A stretch of DNA of 50,757 nucleotides from UBA8514 sp050251415. Lineage in GTDB: Bacteria; Bacillota; Clostridia; Lachnospirales; Anaerotignaceae. Positions within the stretch are counted from its first letter, which is position 1. Each line of letters begins with the position of its first letter. Positions 1-8,143 of the stretch are shown here, piece after piece. The stretch lies in contig JBFWMT010000010.1 of the NCBI GenBank assembly GCA_050251415.1, forward strand, positions 1-50,757. The letters are read 5' to 3'. The notes under the pieces are model-generated. The model was not told where the DNA came from. It ran no database searches and saw only the letters and a list, made by a program, of their open reading frames with translations. Both the position numbers and the translations under genes were made by a program.

Positions 1-505
1 GTGCAGGACGATTACCGCTTTGCTGTGGGCGGTTATTATATTGCTGTGCTGAACTATTACCGCTTTGCTGTGGGCGGTTATTGTATTGCTGCGCAGGACG
101 ATTACCGCTTTGCTGTGGACGGTTATTATTTTGCTGTGCTGTACCACTACCACTTTGCTGTGGGCGGTTGCTGTTTTGTTGTGCAGGACGACTGCCACCT
201 TGCTGTGGACGGTTATTATTTTGCTGTGGTTTATTACTTGCCTGTGTCACTGCCTTAGGTTGCTCTGTTTTAGGCGCTTCTGTTTTAGCTTCTGCCTTAA
301 TGTCACCCTTTGATGCCACTGCTTTAGGCTCTTCTTTTTTATCTGCCTTTGGAGCATAAATTCCTTTTAATTTTGCAACTGTTGCATCATCAAGGGTATT
401 CATATGGTTTGCTGCTTCGATGCCATATTCCCTAATTTTATCAATAATTGTTTTAGAGCTTATATTTAATTCTTTAGCTAATTCATGTATTCTGATTTTT
501 GACAA
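1..505 (-). CDS. infB: translation initiation factor IF-2, N-terminal part (runs off window)
   Basis: IF-2 is the GTPase that places initiator tRNA on the 30S subunit. Only about the first 168 residues are here; the GTPase domain lies beyond the left edge. The reading starts at a TTG (503-505) with AGGAGGTGG just upstream and opens with the IF2-N helix-turn-helix (SKIRIHELAKELNISS). A lysine/glutamate/alanine-rich linker follows, then a glutamine/asparagine/proline-rich 15-residue tandem repeat up to the edge. It is the last visible gene of rimP-nusA-ylxR-ylxQ-infB, the standard order in Firmicutes. The TTG start is chosen because no ATG or GTG lies between the ribosome site and the conserved N-domain. 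Confidence 0.93.
   Translation of the reverse strand, partial: MSKIRIHELAKELNISSKTIIDKIREYGIEAANHMNTLDDATVAKLKGIYAPKADKKEEPKAVASKGDIKAEAKTEAPKTEQPKAVTQASNKPQQNNNRPQQGGSRPAQQNSNRPQQSGSGTAQQNNNRPQQSGNRPAQQYNNRPQQSGNSSAQQYNNRPQQSGNRPA
2..229 (-). repeat. 45-bp in-frame tandem repeat in the IF-2 linker
   Basis: Five units of 45 bp (15 residues), with a sixth starting at the window edge. The unit reads roughly A-QQ-xNNRPQQSG-xxx, for example AQQYNNRPQQSGNRP. Units differ at the N/S/Y and NRP/NSS/SGT positions. The frame is kept, so the repeat lengthens the disordered linker between the IF2-N domain and the GTPase core. Confidence 0.85.
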
Positions 506-538
506 AGGCTCCACCTCCTACGATTGCTATGTCAATTT

Positions 539-844
539 TTATGATTCAAGAAGTCCCTCCAGCTTTTTTGCAAAGCCATCATCGCACACTGCCATAACAG
601 AGCGTTCTGCTTTGCCAACGGCCCTTCCAAGTTCCTCTTTATTACCATAATAAACCATTTTAACTTCATAAAACTCTGAAGAGTTATAAAATTTCTTTTT
701 TGTATTTGCAGATGCATCTTCGGCAATAATAAGCAATCTTGCCTTTTGGCTTTTAATTGCTTTTTCTGCTGATAGTTCCCCTGCTGATAGTAAGCCAGCC
801 TTCATGCAGAGGCCAAGTATTGAGAGTACCTTATTCATTTTCAC
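539..844 (-). CDS. ylxQ: YlxQ-type L7Ae/L30e-family ribosomal protein
   Basis: A 101-residue L7Ae/L30e-fold RNA-binding protein. Features are the N-terminal helix with GLCMKAGLLSAGE (about 11-23), the central strand ARLLIIAEDAS and the helix after it. Family members bind kink-turn RNA, but the cellular job of YlxQ is not settled. The start overlaps the end of ylxR by 14 bp, which points to translational coupling; an in-frame ATG two codons later (838) is an alternative start. It sits between ylxR and infB in the nusA operon, its usual place. Confidence 0.85.
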   Translation of the reverse strand: MKMNKVLSILGLCMKAGLLSAGELSAEKAIKSQKARLLIIAEDASANTKKKFYNSSEFYEVKMVYYGNKEELGRAVGKAERSVMAVCDDGFAKKLEGLLES

Positions 845-1106
845 TCTCCATCAGTTCTTCTCTTAATTTTTCATACACATCCCTTGGAACAGGCGATTTA
901 AAACTTCGCTCTAAGCCCTTGCACTTTTGTGCTTTTTCAAGGCATGTCACGTTTTTGCAGATATATGCTCCTCTGCCGGGTTTTTTCCCTGTAGTATCCA
1001 GTGAAAATTCACCCTCATCATTTTTTACTATACGCACAAGTTCTTTTTTGCTCTTCATTTCCTGACAACCTGTGCATTTTCTAAGAGGAATTTTTTTCTG
1101 CTTCAT
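831..1106 (-). CDS. ylxR: YlxR (DUF448) RNA-binding protein
   Basis: A 91-residue protein of the YlxR/DUF448 family. Diagnostic features are RKCTGC near residues 9-14 and GRGAYIC at 44-50, with further cysteines at 50 and 55. The family is a small basic RNA-binding protein; some homologues affect RNase P or transcription of nearby genes, which cannot be judged here. It lies directly downstream of nusA and overlaps ylxQ. A clear AGGAGG precedes the ATG. Confidence 0.9.
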   Translation of the reverse strand: MKQKKIPLRKCTGCQEMKSKKELVRIVKNDEGEFSLDTTGKKPGRGAYICKNVTCLEKAQKCKGLERSFKSPVPRDVYEKLREELMESENE

Positions 1107-1128
1107 TTATTTTTCCTCCTTAATTTTA

Positions 1129-2253
1129 TTATTCTTCATCCCATTCAATTGTATCAGATTCTGATTCTTCTGATTTAGCAACCTCGGCTACTGGTGCATC
1201 ATTTAAGAAACCTGTTTGAGCTGCCTGCATTTCGCTTTTAATATCAATTCTCCAGCCAGTAAGCTTTGCAGAAAGACGTGCATTTTGTCCCTCTTTACCA
1301 ATAGCAAGGGAAAGCTGATGGTCTGGAACAACAATCTTTGCACTCTGATTATCTGCATCAACTTTAACCGCCACTACCTTAGATGGGCTTAATGCTGCTG
1401 CAATAAACTCTTTAGGGTCTTCACTCCAGTTAATGATGTCAATTTTTTCGCCTTGAAGCTCACTTACAATTACATTTACCCTGTAACCGTTTTGACCTAC
1501 ACAAGCACCTACTGCATCAATATTATGGTCTTTGCTGTAAACGGCAATTTTTGTTCTTGAACCAGCCTCTCTGGCAATGCTCTTAATTTCAACTGTGCCA
1601 TCATGTACTTCAGGAACTTCCTGTTCAAAAAGACGCTTTACGAGCTCTGGATGTGTTCTTGAAACATAAATTTGAGGGCCTTTTGTTGTTTGCTTAACTT
1701 CAACAATGTATACTTTTATTCTGTCTCCAAAGGCATATTCCTCACCAGGAATCTGCTCATTTTGGGCAAGAACAGCATCAATTTTGCCAAGCTGAATAAC
1801 AACATTTCTTTTCTCCATGCGCTGCACAATACCTGTTACAATATCTTTTTCTTTAGTAATGTACTGGTTATAAAGAATTTCCCTTTCTGCCTCACGAAAT
1901 TTCTGTACAACAACCTGTTTAGCTGTCTGCGCTGAAATTCTGCCGAAATCTTTTGGTGTAACAACCTCGTTGTAAACATCACCGATTTTGAATTTTTTGT
2001 TTATTGCCAGGGCATCTTCAATAGAAATTTGAAGTGAATCATCTTCAACATTTTCAACAACATCTTTTTGTGCAAATACGTCAACTGCACCTGTTTCTCG
2101 GTTAATTTCAACTTTAATATTCTGGGATGTACCAAAGTTTTTTTTACAAGCCGAAACAAGAGAGGTTTCAATTGCTTCAAAAATAATCTCTTCGTCTATT
2201 CCCTTTTCTTTTTTAATTTGTCTTAAAGCATCAATGAACTCCGCTTTATCCAT
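1129..2253 (-). CDS. nusA: transcription termination/antitermination factor NusA
   Basis: NusA binds RNA polymerase and nascent RNA to control pausing, termination and antitermination. The 374 residues show the N-terminal RNAP-binding domain (about 1-130), an S1 domain starting near TGIVQRMEKRN, and two KH domains with GxxG-like loops (GACVGQNGYR and AIGKEGQNAR). The C-terminal acidic repeats of proteobacterial NusA are absent, which is normal for Firmicutes; the protein ends in a short acidic tail (SEESESDTIEW). The ATG has AAGGAGGAG upstream. It follows rimP by 26 bp. Confidence 0.96.
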   Translation of the reverse strand: MDKAEFIDALRQIKKEKGIDEEIIFEAIETSLVSACKKNFGTSQNIKVEINRETGAVDVFAQKDVVENVEDDSLQISIEDALAINKKFKIGDVYNEVVTPKDFGRISAQTAKQVVVQKFREAEREILYNQYITKEKDIVTGIVQRMEKRNVVIQLGKIDAVLAQNEQIPGEEYAFGDRIKVYIVEVKQTTKGPQIYVSRTHPELVKRLFEQEVPEVHDGTVEIKSIAREAGSRTKIAVYSKDHNIDAVGACVGQNGYRVNVIVSELQGEKIDIINWSEDPKEFIAAALSPSKVVAVKVDADNQSAKIVVPDHQLSLAIGKEGQNARLSAKLTGWRIDIKSEMQAAQTGFLNDAPVAEVAKSEESESDTIEWDEE

Positions 2254-2279
2254 TTTTCTTACTCCTCCTTAACAAATGT

Positions 2280-2747
2280 TTAAAACAAAACTGCAAGACG
2301 GATTGATGCAATGTCCTTTCTCTCAAAAGACACTTCCTTTCCGTCATCATCTATAATAGTAACAACAGTGCCTTCAAGACCTTTAAGCTTGCCTTGAAAT
2401 TCCTTTTGTTTGTCAATAGCCTTGTAAAGCTTAACATCAACAACCTCGCCTGCAAACTTAACAAAATCAGTGTCTTTTTTTAAAGGTCTGTCAATACCTG
2501 GCGAACTTACCTCCAGTATATAAGCCTGTTCAATAGGGTCTTTCTCATCAATTACTTTTTCAATTGCCCTACTTACAACCTCACAGTCGTCAATAGTAAC
2601 GCCGCCATCTTTTTCAATGTAAATACGTAGATACCAGTTTTGACCTTCTTTTACAAATTCAACATCAGCAAGTTCAACCTTATTAGCCTCAATAATAGGG
2701 GCAAGTAATGCTTCAACCTTTTTTTCTGTGTTCATTTCTTTAGCCAT
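2280..2747 (-). CDS. rimP: ribosome maturation factor RimP
   Basis: RimP (155 residues) assists 30S subunit maturation. It has the two-domain RimP layout: an N-terminal alpha/beta domain carrying DVEFVKEGQNWYLRIYI and the signature VSSPGIDRPL near residues 97-106, then a C-terminal Sm-like barrel. The ATG is preceded by GAGGTG at good spacing. It is the first gene of the nusA-infB transcription unit; I could not identify a convincing promoter in the short gap upstream. Confidence 0.95.
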   Translation of the reverse strand: MAKEMNTEKKVEALLAPIIEANKVELADVEFVKEGQNWYLRIYIEKDGGVTIDDCEVVSRAIEKVIDEKDPIEQAYILEVSSPGIDRPLKKDTDFVKFAGEVVDVKLYKAIDKQKEFQGKLKGLEGTVVTIIDDDGKEVSFERKDIASIRLAVLF

Positions 2748-2811
2748 TTTTACACCTCACAATACCAAAATACAGTTTGTTTTTGAGAAGTAAGCACTCA
2801 ATATTCGCCCA

Positions 2812-2847
2812 CTTATAAACAAAAGAGTGGGCTCTGCACCCACTCTT
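2812..2847 (-). terminator. intrinsic terminator after purA
   Basis: On the minus strand a 9-bp stem AAGAGTGGG / CCCACTCTT with a 7-nt loop is followed by TTGTTT. It lies about 70 bp after the purA stop and separates purA from the rimP operon. Confidence 0.85.
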
Positions 2848-2916
2848 CAACATAAACCTTATATTCAACATTACAATTATAACACCTCTGTACATTATTT
2901 GCAAGCAATATCGGTA

Positions 2917-4191
2917 TTATCTGTAAATAATTTCACTTCTCTTAGGCCCATTGGATACTATTGTAATAGGATAACCAATTTCTTTTTCAATAAACTCAAC
3001 ATATTTTTTTGCATTTTCAGGCAAATCTTCATATTTGGATATACCTCTTATATCACACTTCCAGCCCGGAAGAACCTTGAGTACTGGTTTAGCTTTTTCA
3101 AGCAAAGGCGTAACAGGGAATTCATTAGTTACAACGCCATCAACTTCATAACCAACGCAAACAGGTATTTCGTCAAGATAGCTTAAAACATCAATTGCTG
3201 TAAAAGCAACGTCAGTTGTGCCTTGAAGCATACAGCCGTAACGTGTTGCCACACAGTCAAACCAGCCCATTCTTCTTGGGCGTCCTGTTGTAGCACCAAA
3301 CTCACCTGCATCGCCCCCACGAACACGTAATTCCTGTGCCTCATCACCAAAAATTTCGCTTATAAATGCACCGCCTCCAACTGCTGATGAATATGCTTTA
3401 GCAACTGTGTAAACTTTTTCAATAGCATACGGTGGTATTCCTGCACCAATTGTAGCAAAGCCTGCTAAAGTTGAAGAAGACGTTGTCATTGGGAAAATAC
3501 CATGGTCTGGGTCTTTTAATGCACCCAACTGACCCTCGAGAAGGATGTTTTTCCCTTCTTTAACTGCTGTATTAAGATATTCTGCTGTATTAACAACATA
3601 TGGTGCAACTAACTCCTTGTAACCAATAACTTCGTCAAAAATAGCCTTAGGATCTAAAAGTGGCTGATGATATAAATGCTCTAAAAGTACATTTTTAATT
3701 TCACAAGCAGCCTCAATACGTTCTTTTAAAACGTCTTCATGGAAGAGGTCGCAAATCTGAATACCAGTTTTTGCATACTTGTCTGAATAAAAAGGAGCTA
3801 TACCAGACTTTGTTGAGCCAAACTGTTTGTCACTTAGGCGAGCTTCCTCATAAGTATCAAAAAGTATGTGGTATGGCATAAGAAGCTGAACTCTATCAGA
3901 GATTAAAATTTTCGGACTATCAAGGCCATTGTCCTTCAGATATTTCATTTCTTTCACAAAATAAGGTACGTTAAACGCAACACCTGTACCAATAATATTA
4001 ACTGTATTTTTGTTGAAAATGCCGCTTGGCATTTGATGAAGAGCAAATTTACCGTAATCATTTATAATTGTGTGTCCTGCATTGCTTCCGCCTTGAAAAC
4101 GAATTACTATGTCTGCATCTGCTGCAAGCATATCGGTAATTTTACCTTTTCCTTCATCGCCCCAACAGGCTCCTACAATAGCTTTAACCAT
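2917..4191 (-). CDS. purA: adenylosuccinate synthetase
   Basis: PurA joins IMP and aspartate, using GTP, to give adenylosuccinate, the first committed step to AMP. The 424 residues start with the family's P-loop (CWGDEGKGK, 9-17) and carry the switch region, SNAGHT, and the C-terminal TTGRPRRMGW. The ATG at 4191 is preferred over the upstream in-frame ATG at 4227 because GGGAGG lies 9 nt before it and the protein then begins at the conserved MVKAIVGACW. It has its own promoter and is flanked by terminators, so it is monocistronic, next to the purC-purF-purB operon. Confidence 0.96.
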   Translation of the reverse strand: MVKAIVGACWGDEGKGKITDMLAADADIVIRFQGGSNAGHTIINDYGKFALHQMPSGIFNKNTVNIIGTGVAFNVPYFVKEMKYLKDNGLDSPKILISDRVQLLMPYHILFDTYEEARLSDKQFGSTKSGIAPFYSDKYAKTGIQICDLFHEDVLKERIEAACEIKNVLLEHLYHQPLLDPKAIFDEVIGYKELVAPYVVNTAEYLNTAVKEGKNILLEGQLGALKDPDHGIFPMTTSSSTLAGFATIGAGIPPYAIEKVYTVAKAYSSAVGGGAFISEIFGDEAQELRVRGGDAGEFGATTGRPRRMGWFDCVATRYGCMLQGTTDVAFTAIDVLSYLDEIPVCVGYEVDGVVTNEFPVTPLLEKAKPVLKVLPGWKCDIRGISKYEDLPENAKKYVEFIEKEIGYPITIVSNGPKRSEIIYR

Positions 4192-4248
4192 TTCAAAATT
4201 CCTCCCGGTATCCTTTATTAATAACATAATAACCCATATTACCTATAC

Positions 4249-4277
4249 ATTATACACCTGTACTTGATATAAGTAAA
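4249..4277 (-). promoter_or_regulatory. probable purA promoter
   Basis: TATAAT (-10, 4249-4254, preceded by TG) and TTTACT (-35, 4272-4277) are separated by 17 bp on the minus strand, about 60 bp before the purA start. The -10 is perfect and the -35 is weak. Confidence 0.6.
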
Positions 4278-4313
4278 ATAAATGCTTTTTATATTCAATA
4301 TAAGTATATTTAA

Positions 4314-4344
4314 TATAAAAAAGGACAGGCTACCGCCCATCCTT
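4314..4344 (-). terminator. intrinsic terminator after purB
   Basis: A 10-bp stem AAGGATGGGC / GCCTGTCCTT (two G-U pairs) with a GGTA loop and a following T-run lies 16 bp after the purB stop. Confidence 0.9.
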
Positions 4345-4360
4345 AAGTATTATCCTTAAA

Positions 4361-5794
4361 TTAAACTCTTACTCCTTCACCCTCTGCCACAAGAATATCT
4401 CTATTGGCATCAAGTATAGGTTTAATTACATTTTCAATAAATTCTTCTGTCTGCTGTGGGGCACGTCCAACAAAATTTCTTGCATCCATAATAGACTCAA
4501 GCTCTTCAATTGTAAGACCAAAAGATTTGTCCCCTGCAATTCTTTCAAGCAAATCATTAGGTTTGCCCTCCATCTTTACAACTCGTCCAGCATCCATTGA
4601 ATGCGTTCTGATTTTTTCATGAAGTTCCTGTCTGTCGCCGCCCTTTTTAACTGCATCCATCATAATATTTTCTGTAGCCATAAATGGAAGTTCACTATTA
4701 AGGTGCTGTTCAATAACTTTAGGATATACAACCAACCCGTCTACTACATTGCGGTATAATGTAAGTATTGCATCTATACAAAGGAAAGCTTCAGGCACCG
4801 AAATTCTCTTGTTTGCAGAGTCATCAAGTGTTCTTTCAAACCACTGCGTTGAAGCCGTAATTGCAGGATTTATAGCATCTGCAATGACGTAGCGTGCAAG
4901 AGAGCCAATGCGTTCACTTCTCATTGGATTTCGCTTATAAGCCATAGCTGATGAACCAATCTGGCTTTTTTCAAAAGGCTCTTCAATTTCCTTAAGGTGC
5001 TGAAGAAGTCTTATATCATTGCTGAACTTAAATGCACTTTGAGCAATTTGGCTAAGCACATTAAGCATTTGACTGTCAAGCTTTCTAGGATAAGTCTGAC
5101 CAGACACCGCAAAACAAGAGTCATAGCCCATTTTCTCGGCAATCATACCATCAATTTTTTTAACTTTTTCGTGGTCATTGTCAAAAAGTTCAAGGAAGCT
5201 TGCCTGTGTACCTGTAGTACCCTTGCTGCCAAGAAGTTTTGCTTTTGAAAGCTGGTGGTCAAGTTCTTCTAAGTCCATAACCAAATCCTGTAACCAAAGG
5301 CTTGCACGCTTACCAACAGTTGTTGTCTGTGCTGGTTGAAAATGTGTAAATCCAAGGGTAGGCATGTCTTTGTATTCCATAGCAAATTTTGAAAGTTCGT
5401 TAATTACGTTTACAAGCTGTGTTCTAACCAATTTCATAGCCTCGGTCATTATAATTATGTCCGTGTTGTCGCCAACGTAACAGCTTGTTGCACCAAGATG
5501 AATAATAGGCATTGCCGCCTTAGCCTGTGTGCCAAAAGCATACACATGGCTCATTACATCATGGCGAACCTCTTTTTCTCTTTCTTCTGCAACTTCATAG
5601 TTTATATCGTCTTTAAACTGTTTCATTTGAGCAATCTGCTCATCTGTTATATTAAGCCCAAGTTCTTTTTCCACCTCTGCCAAAGCAATCCAAAGCTTAC
5701 GCCAAGTTTTAAACTTGTAGTCTGGTGAAAAAAGATAGCTCATTTCTTTACTAGCATAACGTGAATTTAGGGGACTTTCGTATTTCTGCCTCAT
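4361..5794 (-). CDS. purB: adenylosuccinate lyase
   Basis: PurB cleaves SAICAR to AICAR and adenylosuccinate to AMP, each releasing fumarate. The 477 residues show the fumarase-superfamily signature SSAMAYKRNP (281-290), HDVMSH (78-83) and GFTHFQPAQ with the catalytic His (151). The open frame extends 42 codons upstream, but the start at 5794 (MRQKYESPLNSRY) is chosen because AGGAGG (5801-5806) sits 6 nt before it and homologues begin there. The gene therefore overlaps the 3' end of purF by 44 bp in another frame, a strong sign of coupling. Confidence 0.94.
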   Translation of the reverse strand: MRQKYESPLNSRYASKEMSYLFSPDYKFKTWRKLWIALAEVEKELGLNITDEQIAQMKQFKDDINYEVAEEREKEVRHDVMSHVYAFGTQAKAAMPIIHLGATSCYVGDNTDIIIMTEAMKLVRTQLVNVINELSKFAMEYKDMPTLGFTHFQPAQTTTVGKRASLWLQDLVMDLEELDHQLSKAKLLGSKGTTGTQASFLELFDNDHEKVKKIDGMIAEKMGYDSCFAVSGQTYPRKLDSQMLNVLSQIAQSAFKFSNDIRLLQHLKEIEEPFEKSQIGSSAMAYKRNPMRSERIGSLARYVIADAINPAITASTQWFERTLDDSANKRISVPEAFLCIDAILTLYRNVVDGLVVYPKVIEQHLNSELPFMATENIMMDAVKKGGDRQELHEKIRTHSMDAGRVVKMEGKPNDLLERIAGDKSFGLTIEELESIMDARNFVGRAPQQTEEFIENVIKPILDANRDILVAEGEGVRV

Positions 5795-7226
5795 CCTTAG
5801 CCTCCTCATCTGAATATAATGGTATGTCTGTTGGGTAATTTCCTGTAAAGCAAGCATCACAGAAACCACACTTAGCGCCCTTAGCAATATCGTGAAGTTT
5901 TTCAAGTCCAAGGTAACCAATGCTGTCTACACCAACTACCTTAGCTACCTCCTCAATTGGATATTTACACGCAATCAGTTTTTCTTTTGATGGTACATCT
6001 GTACCATAGTAACATGGCCATAAAAATGGAGGTGAACTTACACGCATGTGCACTTCCTTAGCTCCTGCAATTCTAAGGGTGTTAACAAGCCTTGCAACGG
6101 TTGTACCTCTAACAATAGAATCATCAATCATAATAACCCTCTTGCCTTCAACTGCCTGTTTTAAAGCATTCAACTTAATTTTAACACCAATTTCCCTTTG
6201 TCCTTGGGTAGGACTAATGAATGTACGTCCAATATAACGGTTTTTAACAAGACCTACACCATAAGGAATGCCAGATTCCTCTGCATAGCCAATAGCCGCA
6301 GAAATACCAGAGTCTGGAACACCTATTACAATGTCACCTTCAACAGGATGCTGCTGTGCTAACTGACGACCCGCTTCTTTACGAGATTCGTAAACACTTA
6401 CGCCCTCAATAACACTATCTGGACGTGCAAAATAAATGTATTCAAAAATACACATTCTTGATGGTGTTTTATTGCAGTGAGTTTTAATTGAACGAAGACC
6501 ATCTTTATCAATAACAACAATTTCACCAGGTTCAATATCTCTAACAAATTCCGCACCCACTCCATCAAGTGCACAGGTTTCAGAGGAAATAATGTAGGAG
6601 TTACCCATCTTACCCAAGCAAAGTGGGCGCATACCCAATGGGTCACGGCAACCAATCAATTTTCTTGGGCTCATTACAACAAGAGAGTAAGAGCCGTTAA
6701 TTTTATGCATAATATGCTCAATAGCTTCTTCAACAGAACCACAGTTAACTCTTTCTTTTGCTATTTCGCAAGCAATAACTTCAGAATCTATAGTTGTCTG
6801 GAAAATCATACCCTGTTGCTGAAGTTCATCTCTAAGTTCATGGGCATTCACAAGGTTTCCGTTATGCGCAAGGGCAAGTGTGCCCTTTACGTATCTTGAA
6901 ACAAGAGGCTGTGCATTCTGCCTTAAACTACCGCCTGCTGTTGAATAACGAACATGACCAATGCCAATTTTACCTGTAAGCTTTTCAACCACATCGTCAG
7001 AAAATACGTCAGGAACCAGTCCCATATCTTTGTACTGCTTAACAACAGTGTCGTCTGTTACAGCAATACCACAGCTTTCCTGTCCTCTGTGCTGAAGTGC
7101 GAAAAGACCATAGTATACAATTCTTCCGCTTTCATCATTATCGTTATTATAAACACCAAAAACGCCGCATTCTTCTTTTAAAACATCGTCGTTTTCAATA
7201 TCTTCAACAATATTATCTCTAATCAT
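5751..7226 (-). CDS. purF: amidophosphoribosyltransferase
   Basis: PurF transfers glutamine-derived ammonia to PRPP, the first step of purine synthesis. The 491-residue protein is the Fe-S, propeptide type: Cys20 in KEECGVFGVY would become the N-terminal nucleophile after removal of 19 residues, and the cluster ligands look like RMCIF, WPCYYG and CGFCDAC. The PRPP loop is VIMIDDSIVRGTT. The start at 7226 has GAGGGAG upstream; an upstream in-frame ATG (7268) has none. It lies 43 bp after purC and its end overlaps purB. Confidence 0.95.
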   Translation of the reverse strand: MIRDNIVEDIENDDVLKEECGVFGVYNNDNDESGRIVYYGLFALQHRGQESCGIAVTDDTVVKQYKDMGLVPDVFSDDVVEKLTGKIGIGHVRYSTAGGSLRQNAQPLVSRYVKGTLALAHNGNLVNAHELRDELQQQGMIFQTTIDSEVIACEIAKERVNCGSVEEAIEHIMHKINGSYSLVVMSPRKLIGCRDPLGMRPLCLGKMGNSYIISSETCALDGVGAEFVRDIEPGEIVVIDKDGLRSIKTHCNKTPSRMCIFEYIYFARPDSVIEGVSVYESRKEAGRQLAQQHPVEGDIVIGVPDSGISAAIGYAEESGIPYGVGLVKNRYIGRTFISPTQGQREIGVKIKLNALKQAVEGKRVIMIDDSIVRGTTVARLVNTLRIAGAKEVHMRVSSPPFLWPCYYGTDVPSKEKLIACKYPIEEVAKVVGVDSIGYLGLEKLHDIAKGAKCGFCDACFTGNYPTDIPLYSDEEAKDEAEIRKSPKFTLC

Positions 7227-7269
7227 TTTTATTCTCCCTCTAGCGAATTTGGTTAGCCTAAAAAACAAA

Positions 7270-7977
7270 TTACTTAGAAGTTATTCTTTTCCAAACTTCT
7301 TCGTAAGCTTCTTCAACACCGCCTAAATCTCTGCGGAAACGGTCTTTGTCCAGTTTTTCATTGGTTTCAACATCCCAAAGTCTGCATGTATCAGGCGAAA
7401 CCTCATCGGCAAGTATAATTTTATCACCGCAACGTCCAAATTCAATTTTAAAATCAATAAGCTTTATTCCTTTTTCAAGGAAATAAGCCTTAAGTAATTC
7501 GTTAACTCTAAGTGCTTGTACAGAAATTGATGCAAGCTCTTCTTTTGTTGCAAGACCAATGGCAAGTATCTGCATATCATTAATCATAGGGTCACCAAGT
7601 TCATCGTTTTTATAAGAGAACTCAAGAATAGGATTTAAAAGAGCAGTGCCCTCTTCAACCCCAAATTTCTTAGAAAAACTGCCAGCAGCAACATTTCTTA
7701 TAATAACTTCAAGTGGAACTATTGAAACCTTTTTAACAAGAGTTGCTCTGTCGCTTAATTCTTCAACAAGATGTGTTTCAACTCCATTTTCCTCAAGATA
7801 TTTGAAAACAATGTTTGTCATCTTGTTATTTATGACACCTTTGCCAACAATAGAGCCTTTTTTAAGACCATTAAATGCTGTCGCATCGTCTTTGTACTCA
7901 ACTATAAATAAATTTTCATCAGCTGTCTTATAAACTTTCTTTGCCTTGCCTTCATAAAGCATATCAAGCTTTTCCAT
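7270..7977 (-). CDS. purC: phosphoribosylaminoimidazole-succinocarboxamide synthase
   Basis: PurC condenses CAIR with aspartate (ATP-dependent) to SAICAR. The 235 residues match the usual bacterial length and begin MEKLDMLYEGKAKKVY, the family's start. SFSKKFG, DFKIEFG and EVSPDTCRLW are typical motifs. AGGGGG precedes the ATG at 7977, so the longer open frame up to 8049 is not used. It leads the purC-purF-purB operon. Confidence 0.96.
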   Translation of the reverse strand: MEKLDMLYEGKAKKVYKTADENLFIVEYKDDATAFNGLKKGSIVGKGVINNKMTNIVFKYLEENGVETHLVEELSDRATLVKKVSIVPLEVIIRNVAAGSFSKKFGVEEGTALLNPILEFSYKNDELGDPMINDMQILAIGLATKEELASISVQALRVNELLKAYFLEKGIKLIDFKIEFGRCGDKIILADEVSPDTCRLWDVETNEKLDKDRFRRDLGGVEEAYEEVWKRITSK

Positions 7978-8040
7978 TTGTATCCCCCTAAACTGAGCCA
8001 ATAATATTTGATGCGTAAAATCAAATCTAATCCAACATAT

Positions 8041-8069
8041 ATTGTACACAAAATATACAAACTTATCAA
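8041..8069 (-). promoter_or_regulatory. promoter of purC-purF-purB
   Basis: TTGATA (8064-8069) and TACAAT (8041-8046) are spaced by exactly 17 bp on the minus strand, 64 bp before the purC start. I see no clear purine riboswitch core in the short leader. Confidence 0.7.
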
Positions 8070-8077
8070 TAGTAATA

Positions 8078-8127
8078 CAAAATAAACACGAGGGTATTAC
8101 GATAAAAACTTTTACCGCAATACCCTC
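8078..8127 (-). terminator. intrinsic terminator after the Mrp gene
   Basis: A nearly perfect 18-bp hairpin (8090-8127) starts GAGGGTATT and closes AATACCCTC, with G-U pairs inside, and is followed on the minus strand by GTGTTTATTTTG. It ends the Mrp transcript just before the purC promoter. Confidence 0.88.
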
Positions 8128-8143
8128 TATAATTATGCATATT

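Noticed and set aside
1..359. Overlapping plus-strand frames with hydrophobic/aromatic repeats
   Set aside because: They are antisense shadows of the IF-2 linker repeat on the minus strand, which has a conserved start domain and ribosome site.
3490..4191. Possible prophage or insertion-sequence borders anywhere in the window
   Set aside because: I looked for transposase, integrase, inverted terminal repeats and tRNA-linked junctions across the window and saw none; gene order is typical chromosomal clostridial.
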